64,000 nucleotides of DNA, from contig JANPBZ010000074.1 of assembly GCA_031430695.1 (NCBI GenBank), forward strand, positions 13,478-77,477, read 5' to 3'. The notes below the pieces were generated by a model that was given only the letters and a program-made list of their open reading frames with translations, did no database searches and was not told where the DNA came from. The position numbers and the translations under genes are program-made. Positions 1 to 7,995 of this stretch are shown here, piece by piece (positions within the stretch are counted from its first letter, which is position 1; every line of letters starts with the position of its first letter). The DNA is from JAENVT01 sp031430695 (GTDB lineage: Bacteria; Actinomycetota; Acidimicrobiia; Acidimicrobiales; Ilumatobacteraceae).

Positions 1-452
1 TACGACTCGCGGTCGACCGCTGGCGGGGCGGTGAGCAGCGCAAGAGCTTCCGGCGTCGACTCGCCGTAGCCGGTTTCGCCCGTGCGTGACATCGCCGATG
101 TCATCGACAGCAATCGTTCCGGATGTTCGATTGCCATGGCCTGGGCGATCATGCCGCCCATCGACAGTCCCATCACATGGGCGCGCTCGACACCGATTGC
201 ATCGAGCACCGCCAGCGCATCGGCTGCCATGTCGGAGATCGTGTACGCCACGTCGACCTTCGACGACAGGCCTACGTCTCGGTTGTCGAAACGCACAACT
301 CGCAAGCCGCGGGCTACGAACAACGCGCACCAGTCCTCGTGGTAGTTGATGCATTGACTGCCGAGACCGTTGACGAGCAGCAACGTCGGATCCGCCGGAT
401 CGCCGAACGACTCGTAGTAGATCTCGCAACTCCCGTTGAACGCGATGGCCAT
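1..452 (-). CDS. alpha/beta hydrolase, N-terminal part (cut by window edge)
   Basis: The reverse strand reads as the first 150 or so residues of an alpha/beta-fold hydrolase with no stop before the window edge. Visible marks are the early LLLVNGLGS segment (oxyanion-hole strand and turn), a later VVRFDNRDVGLS segment, and the nucleophile elbow GLSMGG with its serine. The acid and histidine of the triad lie outside the window. The ATG at 452 is chosen because a TACCGT hexamer ends 6 nt upstream (leaderless pattern) and no Shine-Dalgarno is visible; the frame stays open further upstream, so a longer form cannot be excluded. Substrate unknown: this fold covers esterases, lipases, lactonases and haloperoxidase-like enzymes. 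Confidence 0.85.
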   Translation of the reverse strand, partial: MAIAFNGSCEIYYESFGDPADPTLLLVNGLGSQCINYHEDWCALFVARGLRVVRFDNRDVGLSSKVDVAYTISDMAADALAVLDAIGVERAHVMGLSMGGMIAQAMAIEHPERLLSMTSAMSRTGETGYGESTPEALALLTAPPAVDRES

Positions 453-458
453 GTCGCG

Positions 459-464
459 ACGGTA
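459..464 (-). promoter_or_regulatory. -10 box TACCGT for the left-edge hydrolase
   Basis: TACCGT on the minus strand ends 6 nt before the ATG at 452, matching the leaderless start pattern seen across the window. No clear -35 box was recognised. The rest of 453-594 holds nothing else identifiable. Confidence 0.5.
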
Positions 465-594
465 TCCGACGAGCTTCCGACTGCCAGGCCTTCGAGGATC
501 TGCACGGTACGTAGAGGCCCGAGGCTCTACCGGCGCACCGGCACCTCGACATCAGCGAAAGTACTCTGTTACACCCGTCTGCGATGATGGGCAC

Positions 595-1963
595 ATGCGT
601 TCGATCGACGTGCCGGAGGTTGCCGACTTGGAGGGGTTGGGACCTCGCGACCTCGCTCGGACGTTGGCCGAGTTGGATCGGGTGCGGCGGCGGGTTGATG
701 CGTTGATCGCCGAGGCGGTCAGTGTCGCCGAACGCAGCGTCGCCTATGCCGAGGATGGTCATGCGTCGGTGAGCGGGTGGGTGAAAGCAACTTGCAACCT
801 GTCCAGCGCCGATATCAAAGGCGTGGTGCAATGCGGGCGGCTGTTGCACGCCGTTCCCGAAGTTCGTCGTGTCGCGCATGCCGGTCAACTCGGTGTGTCA
901 CAGATCCGCCTGCTGGCCCGGTTGCATTCCAATCCGCGATGCGCCGAGCAGTTGCCCGGTTCGGCGGAGCTGTTGGTCGGTCACGCTCAAGCTCTGTCGT
1001 TCGACGAGTTCGCGGTGGTGGTGCGCCGCTGGGAAGCGTTGGCTGACGCTGATGGCGCGCACGCCGCCCATGAACGCGCCCACTCAGGTCGTGACGCGCA
1101 TGTCAGCATCGTTGAGGAGCGGGTCTACTTCGATGCTCACGGTGGCGTGGTGGCCGGGTCGATGATCGAGGAGATCTTCACCCGGTTCTGCGACGTCGAG
1201 TTCCGTGCCGATTGGGACGCCGGTGTCGCCCGGTGGGGCGACCGGATGAACCCCCAACTGTTGGAACGCACTCCCGGACAACGACGCTTCGATGCCTTGC
1301 TCGCGGTGTTCACGGCGGCGGTGGCCTCCGGAGTCGCGGGTGCGTTCGATCCGTTGGTCAACGTGCACGTCGACCAAACCACGTACGAGTATCACCTCGC
1401 CACATTGTTGGGAGGTGATCCGGAACCACTCGACCCAGCGGCAGTCGATCAGCGACGCTGCGAAACCTCCAACGGACACCAGATTGATCCGGCCGACATG
1501 CTTGCGGCAACGTTCATCGGGTCATGTCCGCCGCGTTGTGTTGGACACCGCCGGGGTGGTGATCGATCTCGGTCGCAGGTCGCGATTGTTCACCGGCGGC
1601 GCCCGCGACGCCGTGTTGCTCGGTGATCGATGGTGTATGTGGCCCGGATGCGACCTTCGCTCCGGGCGCTGCCAAGCCGACCACAGCACTGCCTGGGCCG
1701 CTGATGGACCAACACGCCCCGACAACGGCGGCCCCGCCTGTGCGCGACACAACCGATGGAAACAACGCGGCTACCGAACGTGGCGCGATCCTGACGGCCA
1801 CTGGCACACCTACCGACCCGACGGAACCGAAATCGGCTGCCTCACTACAGACCCAGAAGCGCCCGGCCCCGCCACGTCTCCACCCGACGAGCAACCGAGC
1901 GTTCCGCCGACTCGAACGATCGCGTTGTTCGAGGGAGTGGGTGCTGGTGTACTCGTCTCGTGA
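595..1963 (+). pseudogene. DUF222/HNH endonuclease-domain protein, frameshifted near 1520
   Basis: Residues from the ATG at 595 match the DUF222 (13E12 repeat) family of actinobacteria: a long helical domain starting RSIDVPEVADLEGLGPRDL. The reading frame runs out at 1626, but the family's continuation is found one base over, from about 1520 to the TGA at 1963, with HVRRVVLDTAGVVIDLGRR and then the C-terminal HNH-like zinc region (MWPGCD, CQADH, ACARHN). One inserted or lost base at about 1515-1530 therefore splits an otherwise intact gene of about 455 codons. secA in this window carries the same kind of lesion, so a sequencing or assembly error is as likely as true decay. Family proteins are multicopy in actinobacteria and their role is unproven. 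The stop overlaps the next gene's GTG. Confidence 0.8.
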
Positions 1964-2586
1964 CCACAGCGCTCTCGCTCAAGCATCTGTTGCTCGATTT
2001 CGGCGGCCCAGTGTTGCTGACTCCGTTCGAACTCATCGGCAAGGCCGAAGAGACGTTGGGACACCTCTCGTGGCGTGGGCCGTTCGATACGAGCAGCGAC
2101 CCCGAGTACGTGCGCTGGCAGGCCGGTGAGATCACCGAGCGCGAGTACTGGTCGGTACGCGGCGCGCCGTACGGTCTCGATCTGCGCGGATTGATGCGGC
2201 ACTTCTACGATCCGCCGGGCGACTACCTGGTGCGGCCGGAGATGGCCGAACTGATCGAGCGTCATCGAGCCGCAGGTCGAGTTGTCGGAGTCCTCACCAA
2301 CGACATGCATGCATTTCATGGTCCCGAGTGGATGGACCGAATCTCGGTGATCAGTCAGTTCGACTTCATCGTCGATGGTTCGATCACCGGATACCTCAAG
2401 CCCGATCCGCACGCCTTTCAGTTGGCGCTCGACGCGTTCGGCGGCCCGGATCCCCGCGATGTGGTCTTCGTCGACGATCAGCAGGGCAACCTGCGCGGCG
2501 CCGAGAGGCTTGGGATATCTACGGTGTTCTTCGACCCGACCGACCCCGGGAGTTCGTTCGCGCGGATCGAAGCGGCTTTGGTCTGA
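1960..2586 (+). CDS. HAD-superfamily hydrolase (subfamily IA type)
   Basis: A 208-residue haloacid-dehalogenase-fold protein, likely a cytosolic phosphatase or dehalogenase-like enzyme. Motif I is LLLDFGGPVL near residue 12, with the nucleophilic Asp present but the usual second Asp (DxD) replaced by Gly. Motif II is GVLTND near residue 112, the motif III lysine lies in GYLKPDPHAF, and motif IV is VVFVDDQQGN. Asp-Phe-Gly-Gly at motif I is common in the subfamily that includes the N-terminal domain of soluble epoxide hydrolase and related phosphatases. The start is a GTG overlapping the upstream stop (GTGA), so translation is probably coupled to the DUF222/HNH gene. Substrate cannot be told from sequence. 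Confidence 0.85.
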   Translation: MTTALSLKHLLLDFGGPVLLTPFELIGKAEETLGHLSWRGPFDTSSDPEYVRWQAGEITEREYWSVRGAPYGLDLRGLMRHFYDPPGDYLVRPEMAELIERHRAAGRVVGVLTNDMHAFHGPEWMDRISVISQFDFIVDGSITGYLKPDPHAFQLALDAFGGPDPRDVVFVDDQQGNLRGAERLGISTVFFDPTDPGSSFARIEAALV

Positions 2587-3383
2587 TCAAGCGGGATTGA
2601 AGATCAACTCCACCGTCCGCTCGTCGTTGCCGCGAACGACGGTCAATGTCAGCGTCTCGCCGGCAGCGGCCTGCGTCATGCAGTGTTTCGATCGACACGA
2701 GGGGCGTGCCACCGACTGCCACCAGCAAGTCGCCCTCGGCGATGCCGGCGTTGGCCGCTGGGCCTTCTGGCTCGACACCGCGAACTAGCAAACCATCGCG
2801 CGGCGGCAGGCCGACCGAGGCACGAAGCTTGGCGGCGACCTCCGGCGTTGCCAGGGCGACCCCCAGGCGAGGACGTACCACCGATTTACCCGCAGCGAGG
2901 TCATCGATGGTCGACCTCAGTGCCGCGTCGATGGGACGGGCGACGTAGAACCCGCGGCCGGTGCGGTGGGTGTTCAATCCAACGACGCGACCGTCGGCAT
3001 CCGCTACTGGTCTGCCCGATGAACCGCGAACGAGCGGCGCAGTGTGTTCGACGCCGCCATGCACCTTCCGCCCTCGGGGGCCATGGAAGGCAACGTCGAC
3101 CGAGGAAACCATCCCGAACGAGATCCGAATTCGGTGGCCGCCTCGGCTGAGGGCGAAGACGACATCTCCAGCTTGCGGAGGTTGCTCGGCCCATGTGGCC
3201 GGGGTGACGGCGCGGGTATCGACCTCGAGTACCACGAGATCGCCATCCTCGTCGGATCCGGTGACCGAGCCCTGTTCGGAGCGACCATCGGCAAACGTCA
3301 CCAGCGCCGCGCACGACGATCTCGGTGGTGGCGAACGGGCCGCTGTCGAGTTCGTTGCGTGCCTGTCGGTAATGGTCGATCAC
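2587..3383 (-). pseudogene. trypsin-like serine protease with PDZ domain (HtrA-like), decayed
   Basis: The minus strand encodes pieces of an S1C/HtrA-type protease in three frames. The body (about 3301 to 2685) has the Asp region DGDLVVLEV, a serine region HTAPLVRGSSGRP and a PDZ domain from about RLGVALATPEV to GTPLVSIETL. The end of the PDZ (AAAGETLTLTVVRG, ending at the stop 2587-2589) is one base out of frame, with the shift near 2680. The N-terminal piece (3383 to about 3305, ending ATTEIVVRG) is again out of frame. No catalytic-His segment (TNAHV-like) and no membrane anchor or signal peptide can be found. Two shifts plus a missing His region argue for a remnant, although base-call errors could explain the shifts. 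It converges tail to tail on the HAD gene with no spacing. Confidence 0.7.
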
Positions 3384-3402
3384 GGAGACATCATGGCGCG
3401 AA

Positions 3403-3435
3403 CGGGCCGGGTCCCGCTGGTGCAGACCCGGCCCG
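3403..3435 (-). terminator. GC-rich hairpin downstream of the 4-helix membrane protein
   Basis: A perfect 11-bp inverted repeat (CGGGCCGGGTC at 3403-3413 and its complement at 3425-3435) with an 11-nt loop lies 25 bp beyond the stop of the minus-strand gene at 3461. There is no T-tract, as is usual in high-GC actinobacteria. It most likely ends transcription of that gene before the protease remnant. Confidence 0.6.
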
Positions 3436-3460
3436 GTACCAACCGAATGTCGTGTACCTG

Positions 3461-4018
3461 CTAGTCGGCCTTCTTCGGGTCATAGAGCATCCCGAGTATT
3501 CCGCCGTAGACGAGGTGCCAGATCAAGATCGCCAGCGGCAACTTGGCGCCGTCATCGGTCTCGAAGCTGAAGAAGCCGTAGCCCGACTTCGGGACGTACA
3601 CGTACGGGACCAGGAAGCCCATGCTGATGATTGCCAGCGAGACGCCGAACAACAAGCCCTTTTGAATGCTCGGCATCCACGACCCGAAGGTCGGGATCTT
3701 GGCGCGTATCGTCAGCACGAACAGAATTGCGAATACAACTCCGTTGACCATGTGTATCGATTGTCCGACGAAGAACTGTCCGGCGTTGCCGTAGTTGCTG
3801 AAGTCAGCGGCGAAGGAACTTGGGGCGAACAAGCCGCCGTTGAAGTTTGGCCAGGGGAGAGCCGGCAAGCCGATTCCCTTGGCGTAGTAGCCCCAGAGTG
3901 TGGTGATCTGAACGGCGATGAAGCCGGCGAGAGCGGCACCTTGAAGAGGGTGCTGGTACACCCAGTTCTGGTACCGATCGTCGACGTCGAGCACCTTGTC
4001 GATGTCATCTGCATCCAT
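3461..4018 (-). CDS. unknown four-helix membrane protein
   Basis: A 185-residue protein I do not recognise. It has a short acidic N-terminus (DADDIDKVLDVDD) and four predicted membrane helices at about 26-44, 81-104, 119-142 and 159-178. A 35-residue loop rich in Pro, Asn, Phe and Gly follows helix 1. Two of the helices carry similar motifs, IHMVNGVVF (His 89) and WHLVYGGILG (His 168), which could place paired histidines within the membrane. The start at 4018 is set by a strong Shine-Dalgarno (GGAGGG) 5 nt upstream, unusual here because most lead genes look leaderless. It lies downstream of dapD, separated by 95 bp that contain an inverted repeat, so it may have its own promoter. Confidence 0.75.
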   Translation of the reverse strand: MDADDIDKVLDVDDRYQNWVYQHPLQGAALAGFIAVQITTLWGYYAKGIGLPALPWPNFNGGLFAPSSFAADFSNYGNAGQFFVGQSIHMVNGVVFAILFVLTIRAKIPTFGSWMPSIQKGLLFGVSLAIISMGFLVPYVYVPKSGYGFFSFETDDGAKLPLAILIWHLVYGGILGMLYDPKKAD

Positions 4019-4070
4019 GTGAACCCTCCACGTTTCATGCATGACGTTTGTCACGACAACGTAACGGTAG

Positions 4071-4088
4071 TCACAAGTGCGCTTGTGA
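4071..4088. repeat. inverted repeat upstream of the four-helix membrane protein
   Basis: TCACAAG (4071-4077) and CTTGTGA (4082-4088) form a perfect 7-bp stem with a 4-nt loop, between the dapD stop and the membrane-protein start. It could end the dapD transcript or act as an operator. The nearby ACGTTTGTCACGACAACGT (4044-4062) is a second, imperfect palindrome, which favours an operator-rich promoter region. Confidence 0.4.
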
Positions 4089-4113
4089 ATGGGGATTGTG
4101 CTTGCGCGCTCAA

Positions 4114-5043
4114 TCAATTGTGATGGAGGGCTGCGTTCAGCCCTTCCCAGGCGACCGAGCGCGGTATTGCTTCCACAGCGCCGGTCTGGCTGTTGCGCCG
4201 GTACAGCAGACCGCTCGCACCACTGAGAAGTCGGGCCTTGACGATCTCGCCGTCGGGCATCTTCACCAAGGTGCCGGCGGTGACGTACAGGCCGGCCTCG
4301 ACCACACACTCGTCGCCGAGGCTGATCCCGATTCCGGATTCGGCACCCAGTAGGCAGCGCTCGCCGATCGTGATCTGGTCCTTGCCGCCACCGGACAGCG
4401 TGCCCATGATCGACGCGCCACCACCGATGTCGCTGCCGTCGCCGACGATCACGCCAGCGGAGATGCGGCCCTCGACCATCGATCGGCCCAGGGTGCCCGC
4501 ATTGAAGTTGACGAATCCTTCGTGCATCACGGTCGTGCCTTCGGCCAGGTGGGCGCCGAGGCGCACTCGATCGGTATCGGCGATGCGTACGCCGCTCGGC
4601 ACGACGTAGTCGGTCATCCGCGGGAACTTGTCGAGGCCGTGCACCGTCAGGATCTGGCCGACGGACCGCAGGCGCCATCTGACCCAATCGACCTGGTCGA
4701 CGGCAACCGGTCCGATGTTGGTCCAGGCGACGTTGTTGAGGAGTGCGAACGCATTGTCGAGATTGATGGTGCGCGGTTTGCACAGCCGGTTCGAAAGGAG
4801 ATGCAATCGCAGATACAGATCGCTCGCAGATGCCGGCGCTGCATCGAGATCGACCGACGCCTCCACGACGCAGACGTCGACGTTGCGGACCTCGTCGCGA
4901 CGCTCGGCCGAGCGATGCATGTCGCTGACCACACCAGCCGGCATCTCACCGAGACCGAGCTCGGGATACCAGGCGTCGAGCACCGAGCCGTCCGCGGCGA
5001 TGGTCGACAGGCCACGTCCCCATGCAGTGCGATGGTCGCTCAC
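4114..5043 (-). CDS. dapD: tetrahydrodipicolinate N-succinyltransferase (DapD)
   Basis: This 309-residue enzyme would transfer succinyl from succinyl-CoA to tetrahydrodipicolinate in the succinylase branch of lysine and meso-diaminopimelate synthesis, which feeds peptidoglycan. The C-terminal two thirds is a left-handed beta-helix of hexapeptide repeats, with the actinobacterial DapD signature GRISAGVIVGDGSDIGGGAS followed by SIMGTLSGGGKDQ and SGIGISLGDECVVEAGLY. Length matches the actinobacterial type, which is longer than the proteobacterial enzyme. The GTG start directly abuts the lysS stop, so the two are one transcription unit: making lysine precursor and charging tRNA-Lys from the same message. 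Confidence 0.93.
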   Translation of the reverse strand: MSDHRTAWGRGLSTIAADGSVLDAWYPELGLGEMPAGVVSDMHRSAERRDEVRNVDVCVVEASVDLDAAPASASDLYLRLHLLSNRLCKPRTINLDNAFALLNNVAWTNIGPVAVDQVDWVRWRLRSVGQILTVHGLDKFPRMTDYVVPSGVRIADTDRVRLGAHLAEGTTVMHEGFVNFNAGTLGRSMVEGRISAGVIVGDGSDIGGGASIMGTLSGGGKDQITIGERCLLGAESGIGISLGDECVVEAGLYVTAGTLVKMPDGEIVKARLLSGASGLLYRRNSQTGAVEAIPRSVAWEGLNAALHHN

Positions 5044-6561
5044 CTACGTCACCTCCGGGCGCAGTGTCGGGAACAAGATGACCTCTTTGATCGAATGGAC
5101 GCCTGCGATCAACATGGCCACGCGATCCATGCCGATGCCGAGGCCTCCGGTAGGAGGCATGCCGTATTCGAGCGCGCGTAGATAGTCCTCGTCGACCGTG
5201 CCCGCCTCGGCGTTGCCGGCCTCGCGGGCAGCTCGCTCGTCCTCGAACCGTGCCCGTTGTTCGACCGGGTCGTTCAGCTCGCTGTAGCCGTTGGCGAGCT
5301 CGCGTCCATTGACGAACAACTCGAATCGCTCGGTCAGGAACGGATCGTTGCGGTCGGTCCTGGCCAACGGCGAGATCTCGACAGGATGCCCAGTGACGAA
5401 GGTCGGGTGCATCAGCGCCGACTCGGCAGTCGATTCGAACAACTCCTCGATGATCTTGCCGCTGCCCCACGACGGGTTGTAGCCAACTCCGTGCTGGTCC
5501 GCGAGCGCCCGCAGCGTCTCCACGGGCATCGACGGATGCACCTCGGTGCCGATCGCCTCGCTGGTGAGATCGATCATCCTGGCGCGACGCCATGGCTGGG
5601 CGAGATCGACCTGATCATTGCCGATGGTCACCACCGACGAGCCGGTTGCGTCGCTGGCAGCTTGGGTGATCAACCGCTCGGTGATGTCGATCATCTCCGA
5701 ATAGTCGGCAAAGGCCTGGTAGAGCTCCATCATCGTGAACTCCGGGTTGTGACGCGTCGAGATGCCCTCGTTGCGGAAGATGCGGCCGATCTCGAACACC
5801 CGCTCCATGCCACCGACGATGAGCCGCTTCAGGTGTAGCTCGAGTGCGATACGCAGGTACAGCTGCATGTCGAGCGTGTTGTGGTGCGTCACGAAGGGGC
5901 GAGCATGAGCGCCCCCTGCCTCGAGATGCAGGACCGGTGTCTCGACCTCGATGAAGCCTTCGGATTGAAGCGTGCGACGGAAGCTGGCGATGATCTCGTG
6001 ACGGATGCGGAATACCTTGCGCGCCTCCTCGTTGACGATCAGGTCTGCGTAGCGCTGGCGGAAACGGGTGTCGGTGTCGGTGAGGCCGTGCCATTTGTCG
6101 GGCATCGGTCGCACAGCCTTCGCCAGCAGTTCCACCCGGTCGACCTTCACGCTGAGCTCGCCCCTGCGGGTGGTCATCACCGTGCCCTCCGCGCCGAGCC
6201 AATCGCCGAGATCGAACTCGCCGAACGCGGCGAAGCCGTCGTCGCCGATCACCGCCTTCGAGACGAACAGCTGCACCTCGCCGCCCCGATCGAGCACGGT
6301 GGCGAAGATCAGCTTGCCCTGCTGGCGGCGAAGCATCATTCGCCCGGCGATGCTGACTCGCTGATCGGTCTCGGTGCCTGCCTCCAGTGCTTCGAACTGG
6401 GCACGCAACTGATCGAGCGAATGGGTGCGGTCGAACCGGTACGGGTACGGATTGGTGCCCGAATCGCGTAGCGCGTCGATCTTGTCGAGCCGCTTGGCCT
6501 TTTCGGCCGCTAATCCGCTGCCGGTGGTGTCTGGCTCGACATCGGTCTCTTCGTGGCTCAC
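5044..6561 (-). CDS. lysS: lysyl-tRNA synthetase, class II
   Basis: A 505-residue cytosolic enzyme that charges tRNA-Lys. An N-terminal OB-fold anticodon-binding region (about 60-165, including VSIAGRMMLRRQQGKLIFA) precedes the class II catalytic core. Motif 2 is seen in FEIGRIFRNEGISTRHNPEF, followed by TMMELYQAFADY, and motif 3 in TGGLGIGMDRVAML near the C-terminus. The first 20 or so residues are an acidic extension. The start is a GTG preceded 9 nt upstream by a TACCGT hexamer on the minus strand, with no Shine-Dalgarno. dapD follows with no gap. Confidence 0.97.
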   Translation of the reverse strand: MSHEETDVEPDTTGSGLAAEKAKRLDKIDALRDSGTNPYPYRFDRTHSLDQLRAQFEALEAGTETDQRVSIAGRMMLRRQQGKLIFATVLDRGGEVQLFVSKAVIGDDGFAAFGEFDLGDWLGAEGTVMTTRRGELSVKVDRVELLAKAVRPMPDKWHGLTDTDTRFRQRYADLIVNEEARKVFRIRHEIIASFRRTLQSEGFIEVETPVLHLEAGGAHARPFVTHHNTLDMQLYLRIALELHLKRLIVGGMERVFEIGRIFRNEGISTRHNPEFTMMELYQAFADYSEMIDITERLITQAASDATGSSVVTIGNDQVDLAQPWRRARMIDLTSEAIGTEVHPSMPVETLRALADQHGVGYNPSWGSGKIIEELFESTAESALMHPTFVTGHPVEISPLARTDRNDPFLTERFELFVNGRELANGYSELNDPVEQRARFEDERAAREAGNAEAGTVDEDYLRALEYGMPPTGGLGIGMDRVAMLIAGVHSIKEVILFPTLRPEVT

Positions 6562-6570
6562 AAGGGCATG

Positions 6571-6576
6571 ACGGTA
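6571..6576 (-). promoter_or_regulatory. -10 box TACCGT for lysS-dapD
   Basis: TACCGT on the minus strand ends 9 nt before the lysS GTG at 6561. The spacing would give a leaderless or nearly leaderless message. No convincing -35 box. Confidence 0.5.
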
Positions 6577-6619
6577 TCGCTTCGGCGATGGTGACCGCGA
6601 GCCGTTTCACAACCGCTGG

Positions 6620-6625
6620 TAGCTT
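6620..6625 (+). promoter_or_regulatory. -10 box TAGCTT for the M15 peptidase
   Basis: TAGCTT ends 10 nt before the ATG at 6636, divergent from the lysS promoter about 45 bp away. It fits the window-wide start pattern. Confidence 0.45.
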
Positions 6626-6635
6626 GGGACCCCAC

Positions 6636-7973
6636 ATGCTTCGAACTCGAATGAAACGAACCGCCGCATTGCTGGTTGTCGCTTCGGTGTCCTGGGCGGC
6701 GATTCCCGGATCCGCCGCCGGTCCGGTAGCTGAAGTCCGCGAAGCAGCCAATGGTGGCGCACCTGCTCGCAACGTCACGCAGCTGGGCGATCTGGTCTCG
6801 GTCTACAACTTCGGCCCCTTGCAACCGGCAGTCGTCGACGCGGCCATCTCTGCAGCTGTCGGCGCGGGCGCCTGGGGCGTTGTCGGTCGCGGATTCGGCA
6901 TTGGTCTGGTCCAGGTCAGTCGCGGCGCCACCGTGGTGCATCAGGCCCCGGGCCCGATGGGGTCGTGGTACTACCCCACGTCTGTCTCCGCTCTGCCACT
7001 CGATTCGATTGGCGCGGCGATGGGCCGCGAGGTGTCGAAGATCATCAGTGCCGGCCAGGTCGTGATGAGCGAGACCTCGGCAAGTTTCAGTGGCGCACAA
7101 GCCGGCGATGTGGTCCACCTGGTCTCCGCCAACGGATCGATCGTGCAGTTCCTGATCGGCCGGGTGGCCCCCGACGCCGAGGTCGGTGGCACCGAGATCG
7201 TGATGTCGACTACTCAGGCCGATGCGCTCGGCGCGGTGCTGCCGACCAGCGTGCTGATCTACGGCCAGTTCGATCGCAGCACACTCGACGCCTCGCTGGC
7301 AGCCCACGGGATCAGCACGAATCCGCGAATCCGGGTTCGCAGATCGTGGGACCCCTTCGATCCCGACAGCACCATCGGTCTCGCCAGGACCAAGAAGCTG
7401 CTCGGCCAGTTCGCCTACAGCGTCACGGCCAGTGGCGCGGTGCTTGTCGACGATGCCTGGCGTAACGCGTACATCCCGGCTCGCGAGCCGTACCCAACAG
7501 GAATTCACGCGGCGTGCAACAACGCCATGAAAGGCGATCTTGCGGCTGCACTGCAGGCGGTCGTCAACGCTGGTCTTGCCGGCGCCATCGATGTCGGCAA
7601 CGCCAACACATATGGCGGCTGCTTTGGCCCGAGGTTCAGCCGCATCGTCGGCACGCAGCTGGGCTCGCTGTCGCGGCACACGTGGGCGCAGGCACTCGAC
7701 ACCAACACCGTGTCGAACTGCCAAGGCTGTGTTCCGCAGATGGACTGTCGTGTCGTGCGGATCTTCCGGGCCCACAACTTCGCATGGGGCGGCAACTTCT
7801 TGAACCCCGATGGCATGCACTTCGAGTGGGTCGGCGAGCCGCGCAACACGTACCTCTACCCGTCGAGGTACTGCCCGAACGTGGTTGGTGGAGGAATCGA
7901 ATCGTTTGCGCTCAGTCGTGACAACCGAGATGCCATGTTTGCGGCCGATGGCTGGGCGCTCGCCGGGGAGTGA
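6636..7973 (+). CDS. secreted M15-family (VanY/extensin-C-like) peptidase
   Basis: A 445-residue exported protein. Residues 1-30 form a signal peptide (basic start with TRMKR, then ALLVVASVSWAAIPGSAA). The C-terminal part from about residue 290 carries the zinc pattern of peptidase family M15: SRHTWAQALDTN with the H-x6-D spacing and NPDGMHFEW with the second His. Family M15 enzymes cleave D-Ala-containing peptidoglycan peptides, so a D,D- or D,L-carboxypeptidase role in the cell wall is likely. The roughly 250-residue region between is unassigned; it is Ala/Gly/Ser-rich and beta-prone. The ATG at 6636 has a TAGCTT box 10 nt upstream, and a second ATG at 6651 is possible. Cysteines near GGCFG, NCQGC, MDC and RYC suggest disulfides. 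Confidence 0.82.
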   Translation: MLRTRMKRTAALLVVASVSWAAIPGSAAGPVAEVREAANGGAPARNVTQLGDLVSVYNFGPLQPAVVDAAISAAVGAGAWGVVGRGFGIGLVQVSRGATVVHQAPGPMGSWYYPTSVSALPLDSIGAAMGREVSKIISAGQVVMSETSASFSGAQAGDVVHLVSANGSIVQFLIGRVAPDAEVGGTEIVMSTTQADALGAVLPTSVLIYGQFDRSTLDASLAAHGISTNPRIRVRRSWDPFDPDSTIGLARTKKLLGQFAYSVTASGAVLVDDAWRNAYIPAREPYPTGIHAACNNAMKGDLAAALQAVVNAGLAGAIDVGNANTYGGCFGPRFSRIVGTQLGSLSRHTWAQALDTNTVSNCQGCVPQMDCRVVRIFRAHNFAWGGNFLNPDGMHFEWVGEPRNTYLYPSRYCPNVVGGGIESFALSRDNRDAMFAADGWALAGE

Positions 7974-7980
7974 CCGCCGC

Positions 7981-7986
7981 TAGCCT
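7981..7986 (+). promoter_or_regulatory. -10 box TAGCCT for the LpdA-like gene
   Basis: TAGCCT, the most frequent form of the hexamer in this window, ends 9 nt before the GTG at 7996. It starts 8 bp after the stop of the upstream gene. Confidence 0.55.
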
Positions 7987-7995
7987 TTCGTCCCG

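Noticed and set aside
595..1963. DUF222/HNH gene as a mobile element or homing endonuclease insertion
   Set aside because: No flanking repeats, target-site duplication, intron or intein boundary was seen. The family is a common chromosomal one in actinobacteria.
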